Source: Streptococcus ruminicola
Lineage (GTDB): Bacteria; Bacillota; Bacilli; Lactobacillales; Streptococcaceae
Reading direction: 5' to 3'
NCBI RefSeq assembly: GCF_011387195.1
Contig: NZ_CP046919.1
Coordinates: 806,001-870,000, forward strand
Length of the DNA stretch: 64,000 bases
Below, piece after piece: positions 1-8,478 of the stretch. The notes beneath the pieces are model-generated. The model was given only the letters and a program-made list of their open reading frames with translations. It was not told the DNA's origin and did not search any database. The position numbers and the translations under genes are program-made. Positions within the stretch are counted from its first letter, which is position 1; each line of letters opens with the position of its first letter.

Positions 1-2792
1 TTATAGGTTCCCCAGCCGTTACTTCCTTGTGTCAAGCTACCGCTATCAAGATTAGCCTTAATTTGTCCCCAGCGTTGACCATATGATAGACCTGTTAAGC
101 TAATACCTTCTGGCAAAGTATCCGTCACTACCATACTTGTAGCACTATCATCTAACTCAACTTTGACCATCCAAGTAACCGTTCCGTCAGCACTTGTCGT
201 TTTAGTTGTTCCAGAATTACCATGGCCATCAGTTTTGACGACGTTAGAGTCCTTACTATAATTGTACTCCGTACTAACACTGTGAGTTCCTGATATGATG
301 TGATTACTATAACGTTGATTAGAACTCTTCTCCAGGCTAATCATTGATCTATAATGAATCATGACATTCTTTGAAGATGTTTTATCAGCTGTTAGAGTCA
401 CTTTAAACTCTGTATAGTGAACATTATCTCTTAAATGGCTGTAATCCGTATAATCAGAATAAGATTGACGTGCCTCTAATGTAAAATTGTTCTTTCCTAA
501 AACTTCTTCTAATCGGTGGTAAAGATCTTCCAACTGCGCTTTAGTGTACCAATGAACATCAGCGTTTGGACTCCACGGATCTTTCAATGTATCTGTAAAC
601 ACTGTCCCCTTTTTAAGCACTCCTGAATTTGGCATTTTTATCTCAACATCCCAAACCACTTCTCTGACACCTGGTTCAGATAACTCCATGACCTCTGACA
701 CTTCTTTGGTAATATCTCCTGTTCCTGGAAGAGTTACCTCTGCTTCCTTAATCGTTTGATCGGTCGTTGTTAACGTTTTTCCATCATCATCTAAAACAAC
801 TTTATTTTTGATGGTACTATCGTCCCAGCCTGCATCCGTAAAATCAACTGGCGTTGTGTAAGTAATGGTATAGCTATTTGTATTTTTACCATTTGTAAGG
901 GCGCTAAATCGAATGCCTGAAATTTTTCCATTTTTGTACTCAATAGTTGCTCCAGCTTCTGGTGAAATGGTTAGGTCACTGGTTGCCGCAAACATCTCAT
1001 CGGTTAATCGGGCACCAGCAATATCACTTTGTCCCTCATTGACTCTAATCGTCCAAGTAATCGTGCCATCAGAATCGTTGTACTGTCCTTTTTTATCAAG
1101 TTGATTTAGAGCTAAAGTTACTTGAGAACTACTTGTATGTGACTGTTTATCACTTGTATCTGTCTGCGAACTTGCACTCACCGTGTTATTTGCCGTAACT
1201 GATGAACCAGCTGTTAAACCAGAAATCTTATAACGGTAAGTAATGGTATAAAAGTGCCCAATAACATTACCAGCTGAATCTGTTCCCCCAGATATTAACT
1301 GTGGAAGCATCATGTTCAAAGTCTTATTTGAGACATCAAAATCATAAGAATAAGCTTTAGATGGAAGAGTTTCTGTTGAAGTAACATTACCACTATTTCC
1401 AGCATAAGTTGATTTACTGACAGTAACAGAATCAATAGCAGCCAGAGAAATGCCTGATGCTTTCAGAATATCTTTGATATCAATTGAACTTGGTGTGCCA
1501 AATTTTGAATCAACCTTAACAGTATAAGTCAAGTAAGGCGTATCGCCATCGTAAGTAACCGAACCTGATTTAGATGTTGTTAAATCGTAATTCTTTTTAA
1601 TATCATTTTCTGGAATGGTCACGATAAGGTCATCCGAATAAATCACTTGATAACTCCCATCATTTTGCTGATAGTCACTACCATAGGTCGCATCGTATTT
1701 TATCCACCCTTTTGACTGTGTGCCATCGGTAATATCATTGACATAACTTTCAATAAAAGCAATCAAGATATAGTACTTTCCAGAACTATCATCATAAATG
1801 AATTGATAAGTATAAGCATCAACTTGATTCGTATCCTTGCCGATATATTCTGTCCCAAGATTTATATCTTGCCCAATAGCCGTCCCATTGGGTAATTCTA
1901 GATAATAATACCTATCTGCAACCAGATGAGCCTTAAAAATCGTGTAATCAAGCTCCAAATCAACAGTCACAACCTTTGTTGCCAGATTTTCTTCAACAGT
2001 TTTTTCATCATAAGAATAACCCGTTAAGTATTCTGTAAAATCTGCATAAGTTACCCCAGCTAAGGTATACGTAGAAAAGGAATCCGACTTAAAGCCAATA
2101 CTTTTAACATTTTCTGAACTGTCCTGCTCAATATTGGTGTCACTTTCGTGCGTCAAATCTTCTACATGGTTGATATCATTACCAATGAAATGATATAACT
2201 TCCAGCTGCTTTGCAACTTCGAACTAGTTATCGCAGCATTGAACTGCAAGGAAACAGTGACTTCTTTTTGAGGTTCAACTTCCTGACCAGCCGCATTAAT
2301 AAAAGAAATATCATAAGATAATGCCTTAGACAGACTCTGCTTTGTTTCACGTAAAACAGTAGATATTTTTTGATTAATCTCTCCCGTGTCTGCTATCGGT
2401 CTAACTTTCAAAGAGACCTCCTCTGTAAAAGTCCCTTGCGTAAAATCTGCCACTACTGTTAGGTTATCAGCTGTTTCTTGCAACCGTCTAGCTTCTAAAG
2501 ACGTATCTAAAGAGGTCTGACTGTCTTTCTGTTCTGATGTTTCTTGTTCAGAACTTGAAGCTTCCACTTGCATCTTTTCTTCTGAGCTTTCTAGTTGCTC
2601 GGTAGAAACATTTTCAGCTGATTGCATCAGAGCTGAACGATTATCCGTACTGACAGTTAGGGCGGGTAAAATTAAAGCATAAGTTGTACAAAAAACGACA
2701 ATAATCGATAAAGCCAAAGCTATCCTTGCAATAATACTTTCCCTAAGCCTCAGCTTAAATCGAGTCATCAGATTGAGCCACAGCTTTTTCAT
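1..2792 (-). CDS. Large pilus/adhesin-type surface protein, N-terminal part (runs off left edge)
   Basis: The reading frame is open from an ATG at 2792, with AAAGGAG just upstream, to the window edge, giving at least 930 residues. The N-terminus is a basic stretch followed by a hydrophobic export segment ending in TYALILPALT, a form common in streptococcal LPXTG adhesins. A Ser/Glu-rich stretch follows, then a boundary motif SDSFSTYTLAG near residue 240. Modules with the pattern DGTITWTIRVN (near 1050) and DGTVTWMVKVE (near 170) resemble the isopeptide-forming stalk domains of Gram-positive adhesins. The C-terminus, where an LPXTG sorting signal is expected, is outside the window. It lies 31 bp downstream of a signal peptidase gene, as in streptococcal pilus loci, so it is probably the pilus tip or ancillary adhesin. 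The ligand is unknown. Confidence 0.8.
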   Translation of the reverse strand, partial: MKKLWLNLMTRFKLRLRESIIARIALALSIIVVFCTTYALILPALTVSTDNRSALMQSAENVSTEQLESSEEKMQVEASSSEQETSEQKDSQTSLDTSLEARRLQETADNLTVVADFTQGTFTEEVSLKVRPIADTGEINQKISTVLRETKQSLSKALSYDISFINAAGQEVEPQKEVTVSLQFNAAITSSKLQSSWKLYHFIGNDINHVEDLTHESDTNIEQDSSENVKSIGFKSDSFSTYTLAGVTYADFTEYLTGYSYDEKTVEENLATKVVTVDLELDYTIFKAHLVADRYYYLELPNGTAIGQDINLGTEYIGKDTNQVDAYTYQFIYDDSSGKYYILIAFIESYVNDITDGTQSKGWIKYDATYGSDYQQNDGSYQVIYSDDLIVTIPENDIKKNYDLTTSKSGSVTYDGDTPYLTYTVKVDSKFGTPSSIDIKDILKASGISLAAIDSVTVSKSTYAGNSGNVTSTETLPSKAYSYDFDVSNKTLNMMLPQLISGGTDSAGNVIGHFYTITYRYKISGLTAGSSVTANNTVSASSQTDTSDKQSHTSSSQVTLALNQLDKKGQYNDSDGTITWTIRVNEGQSDIAGARLTDEMFAATSDLTISPEAGATIEYKNGKISGIRFSALTNGKNTNSYTITYTTPVDFTDAGWDDSTIKNKVVLDDDGKTLTTTDQTIKEAEVTLPGTGDITKEVSEVMELSEPGVREVVWDVEIKMPNSGVLKKGTVFTDTLKDPWSPNADVHWYTKAQLEDLYHRLEEVLGKNNFTLEARQSYSDYTDYSHLRDNVHYTEFKVTLTADKTSSKNVMIHYRSMISLEKSSNQRYSNHIISGTHSVSTEYNYSKDSNVVKTDGHGNSGTTKTTSADGTVTWMVKVELDDSATSMVVTDTLPEGISLTGLSYGQRWGQIKANLDSGSLTQGSNGWGTY
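2343..2358. other. parS-like site inside the adhesin gene
   Basis: TGTTTCACGTAAAACA matches parS at 15 of 16 positions (one G to A in the core). It lies about 59 kb from dnaA, within the range of Firmicutes parS sites. Confidence 0.55.
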
Positions 2793-2823
2793 AAGAACTC
2801 CTTTCTTTTGCTATAAATCCTTG

Positions 2824-3438
2824 TTACTCAATTGCTCCTAAACGTGTTAGCGGCCAAATCCGAAAGGTTAATTTTCCAACGATTTGATCTTCACTAACCG
2901 TACCAACCGCCTTATTTCGAGAATCTATCGACACACTGCGATGATCTCCCATAACAAAATAATGACTATCAGGAACTTGATAGGGTAAATTAATATTAGT
3001 CTCTCCGTAAGCCCTTTCATGTTTTTGCAAATAAGGCTCTTTCAATTTTTTACCATCAACAGAGACATTACCTTTTTTATCTATGTTGACCCATTGACCA
3101 GATGTTGCAATCACACGCTTTACTAGAATCTTGTTATTATAATAAAAAGCCACTACATCACCTTGTTCCAGACGTTTACTATTGACAGAGACTACCATAT
3201 CCCCAGCCTCCAAATTAGGTGTCATAGAATTGCCATAAATTTGTAGAACTGGTAACCAAATGCTCGCTACTAATACTGCTGACGCAGCCACTGTAATCAA
3301 AGCAAAAATCGTTCCTCTGAGCGTCCGAAAATAACGCTCTCGATACTTTACTTTGCTTAGTTCTTTTAATAGTTCCTTTGAATCAGGTAAATCACTTATG
3401 CTTATTCCTTGCGTCCTGACAGTACAAAACTTTTTCAT
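2824..3438 (-). CDS. Signal peptidase I (pilus-locus associated)
   Basis: Type I signal peptidase of the S26 family, which cleaves signal peptides of exported proteins outside the membrane. About 204 residues: a cytoplasmic N-terminus, one membrane segment (IFALITVAASAVLVASIWL), then the catalytic domain. The serine box GNSMTPNL and the lysine box VKRVIA are both intact, followed by the GDHRSVSIDSR box. The pilus-linked SipA/LepA proteins of S. pyogenes lack the catalytic pair, so this copy looks enzymatically competent. I chose the ATG at 3438, which has AAAAAGGA 12 nt upstream; an in-frame TTG at 3480 would add 14 residues but has a poorly spaced ribosome site. It probably processes or assists the adhesin encoded immediately downstream. 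Confidence 0.85.
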   Translation of the reverse strand: MKKFCTVRTQGISISDLPDSKELLKELSKVKYRERYFRTLRGTIFALITVAASAVLVASIWLPVLQIYGNSMTPNLEAGDMVVSVNSKRLEQGDVVAFYYNNKILVKRVIATSGQWVNIDKKGNVSVDGKKLKEPYLQKHERAYGETNINLPYQVPDSHYFVMGDHRSVSIDSRNKAVGTVSEDQIVGKLTFRIWPLTRLGAIE

Positions 3439-3573
3439 TTTGACTACAAATCCTTTTTCGCTTCTAATGACTCCTAACAAACTCCTAGGCTTAATATGAC
3501 AGCTTTTTGACCTGATCTCCTTTTTTCCGAATTAATTTTATCCTCATATCTAGTAAAAAGCTATCATTTTTTA

Positions 3574-3588
3574 TTTACACTCCGTAAA
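3574..3588. promoter_or_regulatory. Palindrome in the adhesin-locus/tetR intergenic region (operator candidate 1)
   Basis: TTTACACTCCGTAAA is a 5-5-5 inverted repeat in the AT-rich gap between the divergent signal peptidase and tetR genes. A related site lies 68 bp to the right. The position suits an operator of the adjacent TetR-like protein; this is inference. Confidence 0.4.
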
Positions 3589-3641
3589 CCCAAAAACAAT
3601 AAAATTAGAAAAAAGATAGACATAATGTTAATTTATCAAGG

Positions 3642-3656
3642 TTTACAAGGTGTAGA
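3642..3656. promoter_or_regulatory. Palindrome in the adhesin-locus/tetR intergenic region (operator candidate 2)
   Basis: TTTACAAGGTGTAGA is an imperfect inverted repeat related to the site at 3574-3588. The tetR gene itself has an extended -10 (TATGGTAAAAT, ending near 3723). The rest of the ~310 bp gap between the two genes is AT-rich and shows no other clear signal. Confidence 0.35.
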
Positions 3657-3750
3657 TTAGCTAGAATAGGCAATTATCTTTCTTTTCTAATAATGAGAAA
3701 AACTCTTTTGTTTTATGGTAAAATACAAACTATCATTGGAGGAAAACACT

Positions 3751-4317
3751 ATGGCAAGATACACACGTGAAAAAATCATAGGTGCCTTTTTCGAATTAGT
3801 CGCAGAAACTCCCCAAAAGACAAACTTTACCATCTCTGAAATTGCATTAAAAGCTGGTGTTTCTAGACAAGCGATTTATCAGAAACACTTTAGAAATTTT
3901 AATGAAATTATCACTTATGTCGACGACTACATCATCTGGGAAATTCGCCAGTGGTGTCGTCATTATGATAAAGAAAAAGATGGCAATCCCTTGGATTATG
4001 TTGCTGATAACCTGCTACCTTTTGTCTACGATAAAAGAGAACACTTAAGACTCTTACACACAGCTGCTATTACCCAACCATTTGAAGATACCATCGTATC
4101 TACCTACACTGAGTGGGCAATAGACATCATTCGTCCCCAAAGCGAAACCTTTAATCTCCCCAAAGACGTCTTAACCAAAATTATCGTGGAACAAATCGTT
4201 GTCATTATCAAAACTTGGCTCCTTCAAGAAGCACCTATGCCACCCCAAGAATTTAAAAAAGACTTTTTAAATTTAGCAAAAGCCCCTTTATATTCTTATT
4301 ACACCATGGAAACATAA
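3751..4317 (+). CDS. TetR/AcrR-family transcriptional regulator
   Basis: A 188-residue one-domain regulator. The N-terminal helix-turn-helix is clear: FTISEIALKAGVSRQAIYQ near residues 28-46, followed by HFRNFNEII. The C-terminal ligand/dimer domain is not close to any family I can name. The ATG at 3751 has GGAGG 8 nt upstream, so in-frame ATG at 3715 is not needed. It is transcribed divergently from the signal peptidase/adhesin pair, with two related palindromes between them, suggesting that it controls that locus. The gene ends in a bidirectional terminator. Confidence 0.8.
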   Translation: MARYTREKIIGAFFELVAETPQKTNFTISEIALKAGVSRQAIYQKHFRNFNEIITYVDDYIIWEIRQWCRHYDKEKDGNPLDYVADNLLPFVYDKREHLRLLHTAAITQPFEDTIVSTYTEWAIDIIRPQSETFNLPKDVLTKIIVEQIVVIIKTWLLQEAPMPPQEFKKDFLNLAKAPLYSYYTMET

Positions 4318-4347
4318 AAAAGCTAGAGACTAAGTCTCTAGCTTTTT
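4316..4347. terminator. Bidirectional rho-independent terminator
   Basis: A perfect 10-bp stem (AGCTAGAGAC / GTCTCTAGCT) with a 3-nt loop, flanked by A5 on the left and T5 on the right. It ends tetR on the plus strand and the long T7SS/effector gene string on the minus strand. Confidence 0.9.
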
Positions 4348-4352
4348 GTATT

Positions 4353-4814
4353 CTACTCAAAACGAACACCGATTCTAATGTCTGTATAAACAGTTCCGTT
4401 AATCTTTGAAGACATGAAAAAGATTGGTGAAGCTTCTTCAGCATCATCCTCAATTAACATAGCCTGTAGTTTTTCTAAAGCTTTATCAAAATCCTCAGGA
4501 TTTGTGCTTGAGATACGAACACCATACATGGTCGAAATTGAAAAATAACTGTTAAATTCTGCTAACTCAACTTCTTCTCCTAGATAGTCTTCATTCACAG
4601 GTAAATAAACCGTAATATCTAGCATGCCATCATGACCTTCTACTTGAGGTGTTGAATAAAACAAATCAGTCTTTAAGGTGTAACCAGCAGCTGTGATACT
4701 ATCTAAGGCATCTTTAAAAGCAATCCCTATCTTATCTACCTCAACAGTATAATTAACACTCCAAACATTAGATAGCGTTAAGGTTTGATTGCGTCCTTCT
4801 AAAATCTCTGTCAT
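4353..4814 (-). CDS. Small DUF5085-like protein, last gene of the T7SS cluster
   Basis: A 153-residue soluble protein with no signal peptide or membrane segment. The start is the ATG at 4814, with GGAGG about 8 nt upstream; it nearly abuts the preceding gene's TGA at 4816. It shares size and general pattern with that gene: a central strand such as LDITVYLPVN, then a helix and a C-terminal strand. Proteins labelled DUF5085 with this look occur next to streptococcal LXG genes, so I assign it there tentatively. Its function is unknown; a role as an accessory or immunity factor is inference from position. Confidence 0.6.
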   Translation of the reverse strand: MTEILEGRNQTLTLSNVWSVNYTVEVDKIGIAFKDALDSITAAGYTLKTDLFYSTPQVEGHDGMLDITVYLPVNEDYLGEEVELAEFNSYFSISTMYGVRISSTNPEDFDKALEKLQAMLIEDDAEEASPIFFMSSKINGTVYTDIRIGVRFE

Positions 4815-4815
4815 T

Positions 4816-5244
4816 TCAATTTTCCTCCGGAATAATAATATCCGCAAATAATTGACCATAAACCGGTGTAATGATTAAAAAGAGTTTATCAGGAATAGCC
4901 AGACCTTCTTCTCGCATGTAATCTTTCATGCTATTTAAATGTTCATCAAGTTCTTCCTCAAAAGGCACTCGCTTGCGCACACCTTTTATTTCTAAGCTTG
5001 GTACATACGTAAAATCATCAGTTGAAGCAACCTCAGTGTTAATTGGAATATAAACATCATAAGTTTGTTTTTCTTCTTGATATTGTGACGGCGTAATTTC
5101 AAAAAATGTTGGACCATCTTTATAAATACCAAATTCAAATGGCAAATACTCTGTATATTCAAATAAAGCTGGTAACTGATCTGCCTCAATACGAACCGTC
5201 TTTTTCACTAAATGTGTTTGCTTAATAATAGCTTTTTCAATCAT
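4816..5244 (-). CDS. Small DUF5085-like protein
   Basis: A 142-residue soluble protein. Features include FGIYKDGPTFFEI, YDVYIPIN, LNSMKDYMREEGL and KLFLIITPVYGQ, an alternation of strands and one helix that recalls small ligand-binding (GyrI-like) folds; the fold is inference. The start ATG at 5244 follows AAAAGGGAG. It is followed after 1 nt by the 153-residue protein, which may be a diverged sister. It lies downstream of the LXG toxin and the paired membrane proteins, so it belongs to the effector module, but nothing in the sequence states its function. Confidence 0.6.
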   Translation of the reverse strand: MIEKAIIKQTHLVKKTVRIEADQLPALFEYTEYLPFEFGIYKDGPTFFEITPSQYQEEKQTYDVYIPINTEVASTDDFTYVPSLEIKGVRKRVPFEEELDEHLNSMKDYMREEGLAIPDKLFLIITPVYGQLFADIIIPEEN

Positions 5245-5256
5245 TTTAACTCCCTT

Positions 5257-6000
5257 TTATTTAAATCTCTCTTTATCAAAATGTTGTTCTTGTAACGTCT
5301 CATTTAATGCATTCACTGCTTTACTTTGAACTTCTGAAGCTTCTGCCAAATCAGCACCTTCATCATCCTTGTGACGGAGTGGGTAGAAAGCCATGTACCA
5401 TGCTAAATCTAGCATAATAGAACAAAACATTGCTAGGCCCCAGAATAGGTAGATAACATAATACTCTGAAACAAGATATGACATTAATAATCCAAACATT
5501 GCTACAAGGGCAGGGATATAAATATAAATATTACCAACTATATTTCTCAGTTTAGCAAAACGAAAATTACCATCTCTACCAGTAAATATCACAGCCATTA
5601 TAAGTGAAAATATAATTGGATACAAGATAATGGAAGCTTCTTGTAAAATGATAAATTGTAAATTACCATCACCCCACGCTGTTGTTGATACAATTGGAGT
5701 TACAAAAAGTCCATAAATAAACATAAAATATGTTGAAAGTCCAACAAGAACCTGATTATTATGAAGAAAATCCCAAGCTGTTAAAAATAAAGAAATCATC
5801 CAAATAATAATGCCTAAGTAAAAAATTATCCTACTTAATACTATTGGGAGTTCAGAGTCACTCATAGTACCATAATACACTAAGAATATAAGAGGATATA
5901 AAATAAATAATCCTGATAAATTTCCCAAGCGAGACATTCCTTTTTTAACAGCCTCTTTTTTTCGCTTTTGCTGCAACTTTAAACGCTCAATTAAGCCCAT
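5257..6000 (-). CDS. Six-helix membrane protein, candidate LXG immunity protein (copy B)
   Basis: About 247 residues with roughly six hydrophobic helices and a charged C-terminal tail. It is a paralogue of the gene just upstream: both share WGDG after the third helix, FYPLRHKDDE after the last helix, and a C-terminal tail VNALNETLQ...HF. I start it at the ATG at 6000 (AAGGAAG 11-13 nt upstream); an in-frame ATG further upstream would overlap the neighbour. LXG toxins with membrane-active C-termini are commonly followed by integral membrane immunity proteins, so this is the likely role. I cannot assign a named family with certainty. Confidence 0.7.
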   Translation of the reverse strand: MGLIERLKLQQKRKKEAVKKGMSRLGNLSGLFILYPLIFLVYYGTMSDSELPIVLSRIIFYLGIIIWMISLFLTAWDFLHNNQVLVGLSTYFMFIYGLFVTPIVSTTAWGDGNLQFIILQEASIILYPIIFSLIMAVIFTGRDGNFRFAKLRNIVGNIYIYIPALVAMFGLLMSYLVSEYYVIYLFWGLAMFCSIMLDLAWYMAFYPLRHKDDEGADLAEASEVQSKAVNALNETLQEQHFDKERFK

Positions 6001-6007
6001 GCGACCA

Positions 6008-6754
6008 TCAATCTTCCTTAATTTCATCTTTACCAAAATGTTTATTTTGTAACGTCTCATTTAATGCATTTACTACTTTACTTTGAGCTGTTGAATCAAC
6101 AACCTCATCATCCTTGTGACGGAGTGGGTAAAAAACATATTGCCATATAGCTACTAGATAAACAGAAAATGTTACCTCTAATCCCCAAGCTAAATAAATA
6201 TAATAATATTCCGAAATAAAATAAATCATTGGCACAGCTACAACAATAGCTAAAGCAATTGGAAATATCATAATATAAGCAAAAATTAACTTTTCCTTAT
6301 CATTTTTTAAAACTCGCCCTTCTTTATCTATCATGAAATAAGCCAAAATAATATAATAAATCATTGGCCATAAAATAATTGATACTTCTTGCAAAGCTAC
6401 AAAATTTAATCTACCATCTCCCCAAGCTGCCGTTGAAGAGATTGGTAATGTAAAAATGCCATAAATATACATCAAGCACGTTGAAAGTCCAACAAGAAAT
6501 TGGTTCTTTTTTAAACAATCTATGACTGTCAATAAAAGTGCAGCCCCCCATACAATAAGACCAATGTAAAAAATAAACTTACTTAAATTAAGCGAGAGTT
6601 CTGAAGTATTCATTGTTGTAAAAAAGCTCCAGAGTATGAAAGGATATAATATAAACAGTCCCGTATAATTTCCAATTCGACTCACACCGCTTTTAATATT
6701 TTCTCCTTGATATTTTAACAATATTTTTAGACGCCTAATTAAATTTAAGTCCAT
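6008..6754 (-). CDS. Six-helix membrane protein, candidate LXG immunity protein (copy A)
   Basis: About 248 residues with six predicted helices (near residues 31-50, 60-80, 85-105, 118-140, 155-180 and 183-205). The ATG at 6754 overlaps the end of the LXG toxin gene (stop at 6745), which indicates translational coupling of toxin and immunity gene. AAAGG lies 9 nt upstream. The C-terminal tail and several loops match copy B, including stretches identical at DNA level. It is best read as the cognate immunity protein of the adjacent glycine-zipper toxin; this is inference from position, overlap and membrane topology. Confidence 0.75.
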   Translation of the reverse strand: MDLNLIRRLKILLKYQGENIKSGVSRIGNYTGLFILYPFILWSFFTTMNTSELSLNLSKFIFYIGLIVWGAALLLTVIDCLKKNQFLVGLSTCLMYIYGIFTLPISSTAAWGDGRLNFVALQEVSIILWPMIYYIILAYFMIDKEGRVLKNDKEKLIFAYIMIFPIALAIVVAVPMIYFISEYYYIYLAWGLEVTFSVYLVAIWQYVFYPLRHKDDEVVDSTAQSKVVNALNETLQNKHFGKDEIKED

Positions 6755-8478
6755 GATTTCCAACCTTTCATTCCTTTTACAAAATCACCACAACCTTTAA
6801 TAAAAGAGTTAACTTTAGATTTTACATTATTAGTTAGATTAGTACTCTTATCAATCTTATCAATCCTATTACTTACAAATATAGCAGCTCCTACTGCTAC
6901 AATTCCTGTTACTAGTACAGGAGCTGCTGTAAGGCCAAGAACTCCTGTCGCAAAGGCCCCTACAGCAGCCGCTCCTGCTGTAGCTGCAGCCGTACTTGCG
7001 ACTCCTTTAACGGTAGCTTTAGCTGCATCCACGACAAAACCTGTCGCTACACTGGCTGAAACTTCTGCTCCATGTAACCCTTGTCTTTTAGCTTGGGTTT
7101 TATTTTTTTCAACATTACCAAAAGTCTCAACCACACCATCTACAACATTAAGAACAGCTACACCCTTCGCAAATTTTGAACCAGTTTTTAGAGCTGTTCC
7201 AACATTTGATTCCTTAAATGCTGTTTTCACACCTTTAGTGATTCTACCAGATTTCTTGGTAGCCTTAATCACATTTTTAAGTGTTTTTGTATTAAATGCT
7301 TCCTCAGCTTCAGAAATCACATTAGATTTTGTTCCTCTTACAACACCTTTCGCAATTTCTTTGGCTTTAGCTACCCCTTTTAAGCCATCTTTTTCAATTG
7401 TTTTTAATGACTTTCTGACTTCTTTTGAATAATCCGTTTCACCAAGTGTTTTCATCATTTTTTCAAAACTCTTAGTCACTGTTTTATTGCCATGATATTG
7501 AACAATACTGTGTGACTTTTTCTTTTTAAGAGTTTTACTTGTTCCAAAAACAAAATCCAAAACACGGTCAACAGTTTTCTCGGATTTTTTAATGATTGTA
7601 TTTCCAAGTCGATCTTCTGAGAAACGATATTCAGCATAAGCTGAGGTTGCCCACTTTTTAGCAGTTTTATAGTATTTTTTACCCACCAAGTAAGGTGCTG
7701 TGATACTACCAACAGTTGCTTCCAATCTTGTCTGCTCTACCATATACCCACTGTATTTAGAGTCATACAAATTCTTGGCGAGTTCGTTTTTTAGCTGGTC
7801 TCGTCTAGCCTTACCGCTAACAACAAGCTTCGTTTCTTTGACTTCTGTCTTGAAAGCTGTTTTCTTGTAGAAATCTTTTGCTTTTTTGCTGGTGTATGAG
7901 CTACTTCCTAGGTTAGATAAGCTTCCAATTTGCGTATTTTGTTCGTCTAGGATGTCGCCTGCTTCACTGGTGAAGACGGTATTATTGAAAGTTCCCATGT
8001 CTTTGATAGTGTTAGTTAGGACTTTCTTGGCTCCTCTAAATTCTGAAATGGCATCATCCGTTGTCACTTTAGTTAGTGTGACAATGTCTGCGACATCGTC
8101 AATTGCCTTGTTAATCGCGTTAGAGCTTGTCTTTAGTTGCTCTAGCGGCGAGTCGAACTTGTCCACCATTTGTTGCAAGACATCTGTGTCAATAATGGCA
8201 GAGTCACTGTTTTCACTCACAATACTCTTAAAAGTGCTGATAAGATTATCATAGCCCTGCGAGATGACATCCAAGCTATTCACATAATTCGTCAGCAAAG
8301 GCACTTGGTAATTAGTGATTTTATTATCAATCGCATCTTTAACGTCACCTTTTAGAGCCTCTGAATTAGCTGCGCTTTTAAGCTTTTTCTTGGCGCTTGA
8401 TAATTGACTCTTTGTTTGGCTGATAGAGCTTTTGAGGCTATCGCGTTGCGCTATTACCTCACTCATCTTAATCTTCAT
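6745..8478 (-). CDS. LXG-domain polymorphic toxin with glycine-zipper C-terminus (T7SS effector, TelE-like)
   Basis: A 577-residue T7SS effector. The N-terminal ~200 residues are an LXG-type helical targeting domain: start MKIKMSEVIAQRD, repeated heptads and no signal peptide. A Lys-rich linker follows. Residues ~491-536 form a hydrophobic, Gly/Ala-rich segment (GAAAVGAFATGVLG, VTGIVAVGAAIF) with glycine-zipper spacing, followed by a short amphipathic tail. This matches the design of the S. gallolyticus effector TelE, whose glycine zipper is required for toxicity; that comparison is from memory. The likely action is membrane insertion or pore formation in competitor cells. The ATG at 8478 (AAGGGAGA upstream) overlaps the DUF4176 gene by 11 nt. 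An ATG four codons later is possible. Confidence 0.85.
   Translation of the reverse strand: MKIKMSEVIAQRDSLKSSISQTKSQLSSAKKKLKSAANSEALKGDVKDAIDNKITNYQVPLLTNYVNSLDVISQGYDNLISTFKSIVSENSDSAIIDTDVLQQMVDKFDSPLEQLKTSSNAINKAIDDVADIVTLTKVTTDDAISEFRGAKKVLTNTIKDMGTFNNTVFTSEAGDILDEQNTQIGSLSNLGSSSYTSKKAKDFYKKTAFKTEVKETKLVVSGKARRDQLKNELAKNLYDSKYSGYMVEQTRLEATVGSITAPYLVGKKYYKTAKKWATSAYAEYRFSEDRLGNTIIKKSEKTVDRVLDFVFGTSKTLKKKKSHSIVQYHGNKTVTKSFEKMMKTLGETDYSKEVRKSLKTIEKDGLKGVAKAKEIAKGVVRGTKSNVISEAEEAFNTKTLKNVIKATKKSGRITKGVKTAFKESNVGTALKTGSKFAKGVAVLNVVDGVVETFGNVEKNKTQAKRQGLHGAEVSASVATGFVVDAAKATVKGVASTAAATAGAAAVGAFATGVLGLTAAPVLVTGIVAVGAAIFVSNRIDKIDKSTNLTNNVKSKVNSFIKGCGDFVKGMKGWKSWT

Noticed and set aside
3438..3480. 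TTG start for the signal peptidase
   Set aside because: The ribosome-like AGGAG lies only about 1 nt before it; the ATG at 3438 is better placed and gives a family-like N-terminus.
7886..8254. A 122-codon open frame antisense to the LXG toxin
   Set aside because: It mirrors the toxin's codon pattern and lacks a ribosome site. An antisense antitoxin RNA was considered, but no promoter is visible.
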